A DNA stretch of 64,000 nucleotides from Candidatus Nitrosopelagicus sp. (GTDB taxonomy: Archaea > Thermoproteota > Nitrososphaeria > Nitrososphaerales > Nitrosopumilaceae): positions 62,001-126,000 of the forward strand of contig JAOMDR010000001.1 in NCBI GenBank assembly GCA_028345575.1, in the 5' to 3' direction. This document shows, piece after piece, positions 24,689 through 34,129 of the stretch; position 1 is the first letter of the stretch; each line of letters opens with the position of its first letter. Made by a program: the position numbers and the translations under genes. Under the pieces are notes generated by a model. That model was not told the origin of the DNA. It ran no database searches and saw only the letters and a list, made by a program, of their open reading frames with translations.

Positions 24689-26626
24689 TTGCAAAAAAAA
24701 CAACAGCAGCAAGCAGATCAATCTAGCCAGAATATAATGGCGACCATACTGACAAGTATACCTAAAGATGCAAATGTCACAAAAATTGATTATGAGGGTC
24801 CTCGTATTGCTCTCTATACTGATACGCCGCGCTTTTTGATGGAAAATAATGAAATCATATCTAATCTAGTAAACCAAATCAAAAAACGAATTGTAATAAG
24901 AACTGATGAAAAGATTAGAAAGTCTGAAGAAGAAGCAAGAAAAATTTTAGATTCACTGGTTCCAGATGATGCTGGATTAGAAGCTACATTTTTTGATACT
25001 GCAACAGGTGAAGTTTCAATTGAACTAAAAAGACCGTGGCTTTGTCAAAGAAATGCAGAAGAATTCAATCATACAGAAGTTACTGAACAAACTGGTTGGA
25101 GATTAAGAATAAGAAAATCAACTACTAAACCATCTAACACAATCAAATCAATCAATTATCAATTAAAAATTTCATCTACAGATAGAGCAAAACAACTAAA
25201 ATCTGTTGGAGAAGAAATCTTTAGACCTAGACTTGTACAAAAATCTGAGGTATCATTACTAACATTAGGTGGATTTGGACAGGTCGGACGTTCCTGCATG
25301 CTTTTGACTACTCCAGACAGTAAGGTGCTAATTGATTGTGGCATCAACCCTGGCGCACGAACTCCTTCTGAAGCATTTCCTCGTTTAGATTGGGCAAATA
25401 TTTCATTAGATGAGTTAGATGCTATTGTAATTGGACATGCTCATTTAGATCATACAGGATTTCTCCCTGTATTAACAAAATATGGGTATAAAGGACCAAT
25501 CTATTGTACTGAACCAACCCTTCCTATGATGAATTTAATTCAATTAGATGCAATCAAGGTTGCAGGTGCACAAGGCCGAACGCCAATGTATGCAGAAAGA
25601 GACGTTCATCAAATTATGAGACAAACAATTGGTCTTTCATACGGAACTGTTACAGATATTTCACCTGATATCAAACTTGTACTAGCAAACGCAGGTCATA
25701 TTTTAGGTTCTGCATCATGTCATTTCCATATTGGTAATGGTGATCACAATTTTGTTTACTCTGGTGATATTAAATATGGAAAAAGTATGCTTTTAGAAAG
25801 TGCTGATACAAGATTCCCACGTGTTGAAACATTACTAGTTGAAAGTACATACGGTGCAAAAGAGGACATTCAACCAACAAGAGAAGAAGTTGAAGGGGCA
25901 TTTATCAAATCTGTAAATGAAATTCTAAAAGGCGGCGGTAAAGTTCTAATTCCAATTCCAGCTGTAGGACGTGCACAAGAACTGATGATGGTTATTGACA
26001 AGTATATGAAATCCGGTCAATTAACAGAATCACCTGTTTTCATGGAAGGAATGATTCAAGAAGCAACTGCAATTCATGAAGCACATCCTGAATATCTTGA
26101 GAGATCATTGAAACAGAAAATTCTAGAAACAGATGATAATCCATTTGATTCAGAATATTTCACAAATATTGAGCATGCAGATGGAAGAGATGAACCATTG
26201 AGAGAAGATTCACCATGTATTGTAATTGCTACATCTGGAATGCTTGAAGGTGGTCCAGTTTTAGAATACTTTAGGAACTTTGCACCAAATCCAAAAAATA
26301 AGATTCTCTTTGTTTCTTATCAAGTGAATGGAACTTTAGGACGTAGAGTAATGGATGGTGCAAGACAGGTAACAATTATGGGAAGAGACGGAAAAGTTGA
26401 AGTTGTTTCAATTAACTGTGGTACAGAAAAACTAGAAGGATTCAGTGGCCATAGTGATTATAATCAATTAATGTCATATGTGCAAAGATTGAGACCAAAA
26501 CTTCGTAGAGTTCTTGTTAATCATGGAGAACGAAGAAAATCCCAAAATCTTTCATCAGCAATTAATAGAATGTATAGAGTCACAACTCATTATCCACAAG
26601 TTCAAGAAGCTATAAAATTATTTTAA
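24689..26626 (+). CDS. fttA: FttA (aCPSF1): KH-domain beta-CASP ribonuclease, transcription terminator
   Basis: This 645-residue protein has the archaeal CPSF73-like architecture. KH domains fill roughly residues 1-190. A metallo-beta-lactamase core follows with VIGHAHLDHTGFLP and the HILGSASCHF and YSGDIKYG motifs. The beta-CASP cap then contains ATSGMLEGGPV and EGFSGHSDYNQL, with NHGE near the end. Archaeal FttA is an endo- and exoribonuclease that terminates transcription genome-wide. The TTG start, with a Gln-rich N-terminus, lies 5 bp after psmB, so the two are co-expressed. The gene is full length. Confidence 0.93.
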   Translation: MQKKQQQQADQSSQNIMATILTSIPKDANVTKIDYEGPRIALYTDTPRFLMENNEIISNLVNQIKKRIVIRTDEKIRKSEEEARKILDSLVPDDAGLEATFFDTATGEVSIELKRPWLCQRNAEEFNHTEVTEQTGWRLRIRKSTTKPSNTIKSINYQLKISSTDRAKQLKSVGEEIFRPRLVQKSEVSLLTLGGFGQVGRSCMLLTTPDSKVLIDCGINPGARTPSEAFPRLDWANISLDELDAIVIGHAHLDHTGFLPVLTKYGYKGPIYCTEPTLPMMNLIQLDAIKVAGAQGRTPMYAERDVHQIMRQTIGLSYGTVTDISPDIKLVLANAGHILGSASCHFHIGNGDHNFVYSGDIKYGKSMLLESADTRFPRVETLLVESTYGAKEDIQPTREEVEGAFIKSVNEILKGGGKVLIPIPAVGRAQELMMVIDKYMKSGQLTESPVFMEGMIQEATAIHEAHPEYLERSLKQKILETDDNPFDSEYFTNIEHADGRDEPLREDSPCIVIATSGMLEGGPVLEYFRNFAPNPKNKILFVSYQVNGTLGRRVMDGARQVTIMGRDGKVEVVSINCGTEKLEGFSGHSDYNQLMSYVQRLRPKLRRVLVNHGERRKSQNLSSAINRMYRVTTHYPQVQEAIKLF

Positions 26627-26896
26627 ATCATAATCTGGTTTCCAAATTTTTACATTTGGTGGAGTTACAATGATTCTTTCTTCTCCTAATCTTGCAATGT
26701 CTGCTTCTGCATTGCGTGCAATTACGTAAAGTTCTTCAACAACCTTACGTAATTTCTCAACATCTGACTGTGCTAATGGTGTAACTCTTAAAATTAGCAC
26801 CATTCCTTTTTTGATATCTTCTTTTATTGAATGTAAATCACTAGGATCACGTATAGTGATTGCTTTCAAGTACGTTGTGTTTTCTTGTTTCTGCAC
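26618..26896 (-). CDS. sepF: SepF-like protein, core domain only
   Basis: This 92-residue protein from a GTG matches the archaeal SepF core: YLKAITIRDPSDLHSIKEDIKKGMVLILRVTPLAQSDVEKLRKVVEEL, then DIARLGEERIIVTPPNVKIW. In Euryarchaeota, SepF anchors FtsZ to the membrane with an N-terminal amphipathic helix. Here almost nothing precedes the core, so the membrane-targeting helix seems to be missing. Ammonia-oxidising archaea divide mainly with Cdv proteins, so the role may differ. Its 3' end overlaps fttA by 9 bp. Confidence 0.8.
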   Translation of the reverse strand: MQKQENTTYLKAITIRDPSDLHSIKEDIKKGMVLILRVTPLAQSDVEKLRKVVEELYVIARNAEADIARLGEERIIVTPPNVKIWKPDYDLK

Positions 26897-26952
26897 AGCT
26901 TACTGGCGATCTACACCTTCATAAACTCTTTTGATCTATTTAGCCTCAAAAA

Positions 26953-28020
26953 TTATACGACACACAAGTCTTTTGTAAATTTGTGCAAAAGAACTGAATT
27001 TTTTTGTGTTACAACTAATGAATCTTCAATTCTTACACCAAATTTTTTTGGAATGTAAATGCCCGGTTCTACAGTGATTGCCATATTTTTTTCTAACTTT
27101 GTAGAACTTCGTGGTCCAATTGTTGGTAATTCATGTACATCTAATCCAATACCATGTCCTGTTGAATGTATGAAATATTTTCCATAACCTGATTCATCAA
27201 TAATTTTTCTACATGCATCATCAATTTTTTTACAATCTATTTTCGGTTTGACAGCTTTTAATCCAGCTTTTTGTGATTGTTTAACAATTTCATAAATGTT
27301 TTTTTCTTCATTAGATATTTTTCCTATTGCAAATGTTCTAGTTGCATCTGAAACATAACCTTTGTAACGTAATGTTAAATCAACAACAATTAATTCATTT
27401 TTTTTAAATTTTCTATTAGTTACTTGTGCATGTGGTAATGCACCATTTGGTCCACCTGCAATAATTAACGGATTTAATGTAGAACGATAACCTGTATCAA
27501 ACATTTCATTTTCTACTGCATATGACATTAAAATTGCTTGAAGTTCTGATTCTTTCTGTCCAGCTTTAATTTTTTTCTGACAAATTCCAAACATTTCATC
27601 AATTATTTTAGATGCCTTTTTTAGAATTTTAATTTCTGCATCATCTTTTATCTCTCTTGATTTATTGAATGGTTCAATTGAGCTTTTTATTTTTGGAAAT
27701 GATTTTTTTAATGATTGCATTACAGAATAATTCTGACAATCTGTACAGACTTTACCTTTTACAAATTTCTTTAATGTTAACAAAGAACTCATTCCACGAT
27801 CAGATTGAATTACTTTGCAATCAATTCCTTCTTCTTTTGCTCGTCCAACCTCTAATTCTGGTGCAATGATTGTAGTCTTTCCATTCTTTTCTAAAATCCC
27901 AATTGCTTCTCCCCAAAACCCAGTCATGTAAAATAGATTTTCAGGCTCTAATGCAACTATCATGTCACAACCTGTAATTTCTTTACAGTGTTTCAAAAGT
28001 CGTTTTCTTCTAACTTTCAC
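26953..28020 (-). CDS. pepQ: M24-family Xaa-Pro aminopeptidase/dipeptidase
   Basis: This 355-residue protein has the pita-bread metallopeptidase fold. The ligand-bearing motifs are VVDLTLRYKGYVSDATRTF, STGHGIGLDVHELPTIG, ITVEPGIYIP and GVRIEDSLVV, so the two-metal site is complete. The N-terminal 120 residues form the creatinase-like domain. It should release N-terminal residues before proline or cleave Xaa-Pro dipeptides in the cytosol. It is the first gene of a long minus-strand run, though transcription probably starts separately for each unit. Confidence 0.9.
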   Translation of the reverse strand: MKVRRKRLLKHCKEITGCDMIVALEPENLFYMTGFWGEAIGILEKNGKTTIIAPELEVGRAKEEGIDCKVIQSDRGMSSLLTLKKFVKGKVCTDCQNYSVMQSLKKSFPKIKSSIEPFNKSREIKDDAEIKILKKASKIIDEMFGICQKKIKAGQKESELQAILMSYAVENEMFDTGYRSTLNPLIIAGGPNGALPHAQVTNRKFKKNELIVVDLTLRYKGYVSDATRTFAIGKISNEEKNIYEIVKQSQKAGLKAVKPKIDCKKIDDACRKIIDESGYGKYFIHSTGHGIGLDVHELPTIGPRSSTKLEKNMAITVEPGIYIPKKFGVRIEDSLVVTQKNSVLLHKFTKDLCVV

Positions 28021-28059
28021 AATCTAAATGCATTCTTAATCTGAATTTATGTCTGATGT

Positions 28060-28905
28060 CTATTGATTTTTTGCTCTCAAGACTAAAACTTCCCATGGAA
28101 ATACAATTTTCCCATCTTTTTTTGTATACTCTAATGTTTTATCTTTCACCATTTCTCTAAGATTGGCTTTCTGAAATTTTGTTAAAGAATCAAATTTTTC
28201 TTTTAGAGGTTTTGATAGATGTTTTTTATAATTATTCCAATACTCTGAAAATGTACCTGGACTATATTTGAAAACAAATTTTTTCACAATAATTTTACTA
28301 AATCCTGCTTTTTTAATTGCAGCAGAAAAAGTTTCTTTTGTTCCAAATCTATCCATCTCTGGATATTTTGGCAAGTAATCCGGAATGAACTTCTTTACTG
28401 GTTCTAAAATGCAATCAAAGTATGGAACATTATACTTTCCATGAACAGCAAGTGTTATTGTTCCATTTCTCTTCATCATTTTCTTCATATTTTTTAATAC
28501 TTTTTGTTCATTAGGAAAAAAGAATAATGCGTACTGACATGTAATAGAATCAAATTTTGTATTAAGCTGAACTTTTTCAGCATCTGCTCTAACAAAATGT
28601 AGATTTTTTGAATGACCGGTCCATTTTTTTGCTATTTTAATTGCTGATTCTGATGAATCTATTGCATATATGTGACCTTTACTTCCAACTTTTCTAATTA
28701 GTTTTTTTGTAACAAGCCCTGTACCACATGCAAGATCTAAAACCGTATCATTTTTTTTAATTTTTGACATGTCTAATAATTTCTTTGTAACACCAAATGG
28801 ACCAACTTCATTTTTTGCCCATCTCTTATGATAAAATGGTGCTACCTCATTCCAAACTGAAATAGTTCGTTGTTTGTATTTTGTGCCTTTAGATTCTTTT
28901 TTCAA
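28060..28905 (-). CDS. Class I SAM-dependent methyltransferase
   Basis: This 281-residue protein has a UbiE-like Rossmann methyltransferase core: TVLDLACGTGLVTKKLI (motif I), IYAIDSSESAIKIAKKW (motif II) and VRADAEKVQLNTKFDSITCQYALFFFPN. The C-terminal 120 residues are basic and probably determine the substrate, which is unknown. Its start lies within the end of coaBC (17-bp overlap), so it is translationally linked to the CoA operon. That makes a small-molecule target possible but unproven. Confidence 0.8.
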   Translation of the reverse strand: MKKESKGTKYKQRTISVWNEVAPFYHKRWAKNEVGPFGVTKKLLDMSKIKKNDTVLDLACGTGLVTKKLIRKVGSKGHIYAIDSSESAIKIAKKWTGHSKNLHFVRADAEKVQLNTKFDSITCQYALFFFPNEQKVLKNMKKMMKRNGTITLAVHGKYNVPYFDCILEPVKKFIPDYLPKYPEMDRFGTKETFSAAIKKAGFSKIIVKKFVFKYSPGTFSEYWNNYKKHLSKPLKEKFDSLTKFQKANLREMVKDKTLEYTKKDGKIVFPWEVLVLRAKNQ

Positions 28906-30124
28906 TGTTTTTACAAATTATTTTAGAAAGTCTTTCTTTTTTAGTTCTTGGAACACTTGTTGTTCCTTTAGAATCTATAATTACTATTTCATTATAACTC
29001 GAGTCTTTGTTATATTTACGACCAATATCATTTGCAATTATCATATCTGCTTTAGATTCTTTGAGTTTCTTTTTTGCACGATTAACAAGTTCTTTTTTAG
29101 AAATATCAGTTTCAGCTTTGAAGCCAATAAGAAAAATCTCTTTTTGTTTATTCTTTATAATATCAATAATCTTTGGTGCTTTCACAAGTTTTACATTAAG
29201 TTCTTTTTTGTTACTCTTTATCTTACTTGTAGTTCCATTTTTTACTACATAATCTGATGCAGCTGCAGTCATTATTGCAATATCAAATTTTTTCTTTAGG
29301 CATTCTTTGATTGCTTTATTCATTTCCTCTACAGAATTAACTCTGATTACTTTTGCACCTTTTGGTGGTTCACTTGTTCCTGGGCCATACACCAAGGTAA
29401 CTTTTGCTCCTGCTGAAACCAATTCTGAAGCTAATAATGTTCCTGTTTTTCCAGTACTTTGATTTGTTATTACACGAACCGAATCTATTTTTTCTATAGT
29501 TGGACCTGCAGTCATCAAAACTTTCTTTCCACGTAATTTCTCTGAACCTCCAAATTTTTTCAAAACAAATGATAGCATATCTTCTGGTTCTGGTGCTTTT
29601 GCCTTTCCTTCAATCATTTGTGGTGATACAAAATCTATCTTTTTTCTTAGAAAGTCCATATTTTTCTTAACTGCAGCGTTTTCATACATTGAACGATGCA
29701 TTGCAAGACCCATAATAATTGGAATTTTTGAACCAAATGCAACGGTAAGAACTGTTGAAATTGGTGTATCATCAATACCTGTTGCTAATTTTCCTAGGGT
29801 ATTTGCAGTTGAAGGGTATACGATTAGTAAATCAGACCTTTTGTAATCTGCTAATCCAATATGTTCCATATCTCCAGTTAATTTTGTAATTACATTATTT
29901 CCTGTAGCCCATTTCATATAGTCCGGTTTGATTAATTTTGTACTGGCATTTGACATAACACATTTGACATTTGCTCCATGTCGCATTAGTAATCTTGCAA
30001 GTTCAATTGACTTGTATGCAGCAACTGAACCTGCAACACAAAGAACAATATTTTTTCCAGTAAGTTCAGTGCCATTACTTTCTACAATGTCAAGTGACGG
30101 GTGTGGTAATCCTTTCTTAGACAT
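28889..30124 (-). CDS. coaBC: Phosphopantothenoylcysteine synthetase/decarboxylase (CoaBC)
   Basis: This 411-residue bifunctional protein adds cysteine to 4'-phosphopantothenate and decarboxylates the product in CoA synthesis. The N-terminal flavoprotein half shows VAGSVAAYKSIELARLL and YPSTANTLGKLATGIDD. The CoaB half begins VLMTAGPTIEKIDSVRVITNQSTGKTG and includes MTAAASDYVV, KLVKAPKIID and IGFKAETD. Both halves are full length. It overlaps panB by 8 bp. Confidence 0.93.
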   Translation of the reverse strand: MSKKGLPHPSLDIVESNGTELTGKNIVLCVAGSVAAYKSIELARLLMRHGANVKCVMSNASTKLIKPDYMKWATGNNVITKLTGDMEHIGLADYKRSDLLIVYPSTANTLGKLATGIDDTPISTVLTVAFGSKIPIIMGLAMHRSMYENAAVKKNMDFLRKKIDFVSPQMIEGKAKAPEPEDMLSFVLKKFGGSEKLRGKKVLMTAGPTIEKIDSVRVITNQSTGKTGTLLASELVSAGAKVTLVYGPGTSEPPKGAKVIRVNSVEEMNKAIKECLKKKFDIAIMTAAASDYVVKNGTTSKIKSNKKELNVKLVKAPKIIDIIKNKQKEIFLIGFKAETDISKKELVNRAKKKLKESKADMIIANDIGRKYNKDSSYNEIVIIDSKGTTSVPRTKKERLSKIICKNIEKRI

Positions 30125-30932
30125 TTTCTTTCTCCAACTTTTCTAACTCGTCTTTTTCCATAGAAAATGTATGTTCTTCTTCAGGAAATTGCTCTTCTTT
30201 TACATCTTTTACGTATGAACTAACTGCATTCCTAATCTCCTCTGATAAATTCAGATATCTCTTAGCAAATTTTGGCTTTATTTTCTCAAACATTCCTAGC
30301 ATATCGTGAATAACTAATACTTGACCGTCACAATCCTTACCTGAACCAATTCCTATAGTTGGAACTGTGACATCTCTTGTAATGATTTTTGTAACATCAC
30401 TTGTAACCATCTCTAAAACAATACTGAATACTCCTGATTGTTCTAAAATTTTGGCATCTTCTATCAATCTAACTGCATCTTCACTTTTTTTTGCTTGAAC
30501 AGAATATTTTTCTGCAGTTTGTGGAAGTAATCCAAGATGTCCCATTACCGGAATACCTGAATCTTTTACCGCTTTGATAATATCTGCAACCTCTTTTCCA
30601 CCTTCTAATTTTACTGCATGTGCTCCTGCTAGTACCAATCTTTTTGAATTAGTTATAGCTGAATCTTCATTTTCATAGGAGTTAATTGGAAGATCTGTAA
30701 CAATTAATGAATTAGTTTTTGCGTTTTTTACAGCAGTTGTAAAACGCACCATATCATCCATTGTCACATCTTTTGTGCTATCGTATCCTAACATCACCAT
30801 TCCCGCACTGTCTCCGACTAGAATTACATCTGCTTTATCACACAGCGTAGTCATAGTTGAGTCATATCCAGTTAATACTGTGATTTTTTCTTTTGACTTC
30901 ATCTGTATTATGTCATTTACAGTCTTAGACAT
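30117..30932 (-). CDS. panB: Ketopantoate hydroxymethyltransferase (PanB)
   Basis: This 271-residue enzyme transfers a hydroxymethyl group from methylenetetrahydrofolate to 2-ketoisovalerate, giving ketopantoate. It has ITVLTGYDSTMTTL, VGDSAGMVMLGYDSTKDVTMDDM (metal-binding GDS), VKLEGG and the signature MGHLGLLPQTA. The length is normal. It overlaps coaBC and the phosphopantothenate synthetase gene by 8 bp on each side, so translation is coupled in the CoA operon. Confidence 0.93.
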   Translation of the reverse strand: MSKTVNDIIQMKSKEKITVLTGYDSTMTTLCDKADVILVGDSAGMVMLGYDSTKDVTMDDMVRFTTAVKNAKTNSLIVTDLPINSYENEDSAITNSKRLVLAGAHAVKLEGGKEVADIIKAVKDSGIPVMGHLGLLPQTAEKYSVQAKKSEDAVRLIEDAKILEQSGVFSIVLEMVTSDVTKIITRDVTVPTIGIGSGKDCDGQVLVIHDMLGMFEKIKPKFAKRYLNLSEEIRNAVSSYVKDVKEEQFPEEEHTFSMEKDELEKLEKENV

Positions 30933-31662
30933 TTTTTGCTCTCCGTTTCAGATTTTTTTGAATTTCTAAAATTGTAATTTTCAGATTTTTCTTGTTATCA
31001 AATGAACTTTGTTTTTTTGATTGTTTTCTTGATTCAGAAATAAGTAATTTCATTGCACGCGTTACATTATCTACAATTGTCACATCTGCAGTTTGTGCAG
31101 TTCTTGAAAGTGGATTTAGATCAAATGTGATAATCTTCTTTTTGGCCTTTTTTAGAGCAATAGTCCTATCTCCATCTTCTAATGGAACTAAGACCACATC
31201 TGCAGAAAATATCCCATTTTTGTCAACAATTCTCCTAGCACTATCTATTCCCTTTAGTTTGGTAGATTGTTTTTTATCTATTCCTAGAATTTCTTTTGCT
31301 CCAGATTTTTTCAAAATATTTGAAATTGCTTTTTTTCGTTTTTCACTTGAATAAAACAAATTTACTTCTATCTTTGAGTTTGTTATTTTTGCTAACTGAA
31401 TAATTTCTTTTGGACAAAGTGCAGCAAAATTTCCATTAACTGAAATTACTGAATTTTCTGCCTGATTTAACATAATTGATGCAGCTTTAATTGCATCTTT
31501 TGCAGATTTTGTTGTTTTCTCACCTATCAAATAATCAAAAGCTTCTCCTCTACCATGAGCTAACAGTCCTTCTTTTGCAACCAAGTTATCATTAAAACCA
31601 TTAACTAATTTTTCTCTAATTTGAAGAGACAAATATCGAGGATGAGACTTTGGAATGTTCAT
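30925..31662 (-). CDS. Archaeal phosphopantothenate synthetase (4-phosphopantoate--beta-alanine ligase)
   Basis: This 245-residue protein joins phosphopantoate to beta-alanine with ATP, the archaeal replacement for bacterial PanC/PanK order. It begins NIPKSHPRYLSLQIREKLV and includes GLLAHGRGEAFDYLIGEKT and SVNGNFAALCPKEI, all characteristic of the family. The phosphate-binding PLEDGDR segment follows. The ATG at 31662 is preferred; a TTG at 31671 adds three residues. It is flanked by pantoate kinase and PanB. Confidence 0.9.
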   Translation of the reverse strand: MNIPKSHPRYLSLQIREKLVNGFNDNLVAKEGLLAHGRGEAFDYLIGEKTTKSAKDAIKAASIMLNQAENSVISVNGNFAALCPKEIIQLAKITNSKIEVNLFYSSEKRKKAISNILKKSGAKEILGIDKKQSTKLKGIDSARRIVDKNGIFSADVVLVPLEDGDRTIALKKAKKKIITFDLNPLSRTAQTADVTIVDNVTRAMKLLISESRKQSKKQSSFDNKKNLKITILEIQKNLKRRAKNV

Positions 31663-31676
31663 ATATATCAAAAAAT

Positions 31677-32585
31677 TTATTGTAATCTAGCACCAGAATT
31701 GTCAATCTTTGATGTAATTATTAATCCATCATCAAATTGCTTTAAAATTTCTTTTACTTTATTTCTTTCATCTTTTGTTACTAGTGAAAATACTGTCTCA
31801 CCAAATAATGCTACACCACATTTTATCCCATTTTTATGTAAAAGATTGATAACTTGATTCATTTTTGGTGTTACTACGTTAACATATTTTGCAAACTTCA
31901 ATGACATATCTTGAAATTCTTCAGTATCATTACTTTCAATAAGCTTTTTCACCATTTTTCCACCTAATCCATTAATTGATGAAATTTTTTCTTTGAGAAA
32001 TTTTTTTGTTGAAATTGGATTAAAACAAATTATAATTACATCTCGTTTTTCTTTTGAATTAATCTTTTTCACTTGACCTATTCCAGGTGCACCTGGTTTT
32101 ACTCTGACCTCAAATCCCCCGTGGTATGAGGCTAAGACATCTCCTAATCCTGTTCTACATTCTATTTCGATGTCATGTGCTATTTGTGCTACCTGGATTT
32201 TTGTTAATCTACAATTTAATGCATCATTTAATGCAATAGATAATGATAGTGCAACTGCTGCACTACAACCAAATCCATAACCAACTGGAACATCAATATC
32301 GTGTGTAACATCGATGAATTTCCCTTTTACACTAAATCTATTTAGAACTAATTCTGATACTCGCATATCTCCTGATTCAAAACCATTTACCTTTATTGCA
32401 AAATCCGAAATGTCATGTTTTGTTCTCTCTCTTACAATGACTGTTGTTTTAACGCCTTTTTGTATAGAAAACCCTGCACCTAAAGATCCAAGTTGTTTAG
32501 AATCTTCTTTATCTAATTCTGCCTTGAAAAAACCCGTGATATGTGCAGGACAAAACGCTGTTGCCATCATGATCAAACTTGACAT
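31677..32585 (-). CDS. Pantoate kinase (GHMP family)
   Basis: This 302-residue GHMP kinase phosphorylates pantoate. Its N-terminus ATAFCPAHITGFF matches the pantoate kinase opening, and the ATP loop PVGYGFGCSAAVALSLSIALN is intact. GFEVRVKPGAPGIGQV and the C-terminal GVALFGETVFSLV complete the fold. It is the first gene of the four-gene CoA operon (kinase, synthetase, PanB, CoaBC), which follows the archaeal pathway exactly. It is divergent from the PhoU gene. Confidence 0.9.
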   Translation of the reverse strand: MSSLIMMATAFCPAHITGFFKAELDKEDSKQLGSLGAGFSIQKGVKTTVIVRERTKHDISDFAIKVNGFESGDMRVSELVLNRFSVKGKFIDVTHDIDVPVGYGFGCSAAVALSLSIALNDALNCRLTKIQVAQIAHDIEIECRTGLGDVLASYHGGFEVRVKPGAPGIGQVKKINSKEKRDVIIICFNPISTKKFLKEKISSINGLGGKMVKKLIESNDTEEFQDMSLKFAKYVNVVTPKMNQVINLLHKNGIKCGVALFGETVFSLVTKDERNKVKEILKQFDDGLIITSKIDNSGARLQ

Positions 32586-32633
32586 ATTTGGAAAATATTA
32601 ATACTTGGCTTAAATAATATAAATTAGTATAAA

Positions 32634-33611
32634 TTGACTACGTTCACACGACGCCTGCAAAAGATTGGAAGTAGTATTCTGGTATCTCTTCCAAAAGAAT
32701 GGATTGATGAAAATAATCTAGATAAAACTAATCAAGTTGAAATTGAAACAAACAAAAACAATCTTTCTATTAGAACACAGCTAAGTAAAAGACCATCAAA
32801 GGATATTGAAATTACTTATCCTCTTCCAAAAGGTGAAAGCATTGTACCAACAATTACTGGTGCATATCTTTTAGGATTTGATATGATTAAAATTGTAAGT
32901 AAATCTCCAATTTCAATTACTGATAGGGAAAGTGTTCGTGGTTCAACGAGACGATTAGTTGGAATGGAGATAATTGATGAAGATGCAACAAATATCTCGG
33001 TCCAATTTTTACTTGATGAGACTTCAATTAATCCACAAAATATTCTAAAACGAATGAGCTCCATTGCACTAGGAATGTTTAGTGATGTTGTATCATCATT
33101 AGAAAGTGGTGATAAAACAAATCTAGAAACTATAGTAAATCGTGATGCCGAAATTAATAGACAATATTTTCTTCTTGTTAGATTAATTAGAAGTACTATA
33201 ATGGATGCTAGATTAGCCAATATTTTTAATTTAGAAAATATTGATATTCTTGATTATAGAATTGCAGCAAATACACTTGAAATTGCAGGTGATACTGTTG
33301 TTGAATTATCTCAATCGTTAATTAAATCAAATCTTTCTAAAGTTGAGCTAAAGAAACTTCATGATTTTGCAAAAGATATGGAAGAAATACAAATTAAATC
33401 TATTGATTCTTTTATTTCTAATAATAGAACACTTGCAATCGATGCAATTAGATTACAAAGAAATAATGCCACAAAAATTTCTAAAATTAGATCTTCACTA
33501 GAAAGTAAAAAACAAATTTCTCTTGCATTTTTTGATCTTATCTATATGTTTGAAAAAGTATTACAATCTTGGTCTGATATAGCAGATTTAGTTAAACCAA
33601 GTTACAAGTAA
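32634..33611 (+). CDS. PhoU-domain protein with AbrB/SpoVT DNA-binding domain
   Basis: This 325-residue protein combines an N-terminal swapped-hairpin AbrB domain (FTRRLQKIGSSILVSLPKEWIDEN) with PhoU-like helical repeats. Their features include NRDAEINRQYFLLVRLIRSTIMD and acidic metal-binding motifs around residues 165-300. This archaeal arrangement is usually annotated as a phosphate uptake regulator. No pst genes are adjacent, so its target is unknown. The start is TTG, and a TATA-like TAAATAATATAAATTAG lies just upstream. Confidence 0.85.
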   Translation: MTTFTRRLQKIGSSILVSLPKEWIDENNLDKTNQVEIETNKNNLSIRTQLSKRPSKDIEITYPLPKGESIVPTITGAYLLGFDMIKIVSKSPISITDRESVRGSTRRLVGMEIIDEDATNISVQFLLDETSINPQNILKRMSSIALGMFSDVVSSLESGDKTNLETIVNRDAEINRQYFLLVRLIRSTIMDARLANIFNLENIDILDYRIAANTLEIAGDTVVELSQSLIKSNLSKVELKKLHDFAKDMEEIQIKSIDSFISNNRTLAIDAIRLQRNNATKISKIRSSLESKKQISLAFFDLIYMFEKVLQSWSDIADLVKPSYK

Positions 33612-34127
33612 TCATAATAATTTCTTTTTTGCTGCATAAATCATTACCGCACAAATTGTTTTTGAATCAATAATTTTTCCAGCTTTAATCATCCCAATTA
33701 TTTTTTTAATATCCATCTTAACAACGGTGATAAATTCATCATTATCTAATTTTAGTTCAAATTCTTTTTTTGTTCCTGATGCTACAAAAACATGAATTTC
33801 TTCTTTGTTATAGCCTACTGAAGGAAAATATGAGACTAATTTAGTCATCTTTTTGGCCTTGTAGCCAGTTTCTTCAATAATTTCTCTATATGCACAATCA
33901 ATTGGTTTTTCTCCTTTTTCCAAAGTGCCGGCTGGAATTTCTAGAATGTATCCGTGAGGGAATCTATGTTGTTTAACTAAAAGCACTTTTCCCTTTTCAT
34001 CAAATGCAAGCATAGCTGCTGCACCTGGATGTTCTATTATTTCTCTTCTAACTTTTCTATGTTCTACTTGCATATTATATGCATTTATTTCAAACAATCT
34101 TCCTTTGTATAATTTTTCTTTTCTCAT
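33612..34127 (-). CDS. NUDIX hydrolase, ADP-ribose pyrophosphatase-like
   Basis: From the ATG at 34127 the protein has 171 residues. The NUDIX box [23 protein letters not shown] is complete apart from minor substitutions, with the catalytic REIIEE present. Upstream [20 protein letters not shown] is typical of ADP-ribose or NDP-sugar hydrolases. The start lies 3 bp after the Lrp gene stop, whereas the longer form would overlap it by 67 bp. It is probably co-transcribed with that regulator. Confidence 0.85.
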   Translation of the reverse strand: MRKEKLYKGRLFEINAYNMQVEHRKVRREIIEHPGAAAMLAFDEKGKVLLVKQHRFPHGYILEIPAGTLEKGEKPIDCAYREIIEETGYKAKKMTKLVSYFPSVGYNKEEIHVFVASGTKKEFELKLDNDEFITVVKMDIKKIIGMIKAGKIIDSKTICAVMIYAAKKKLL

Positions 34128-34129
34128 TT

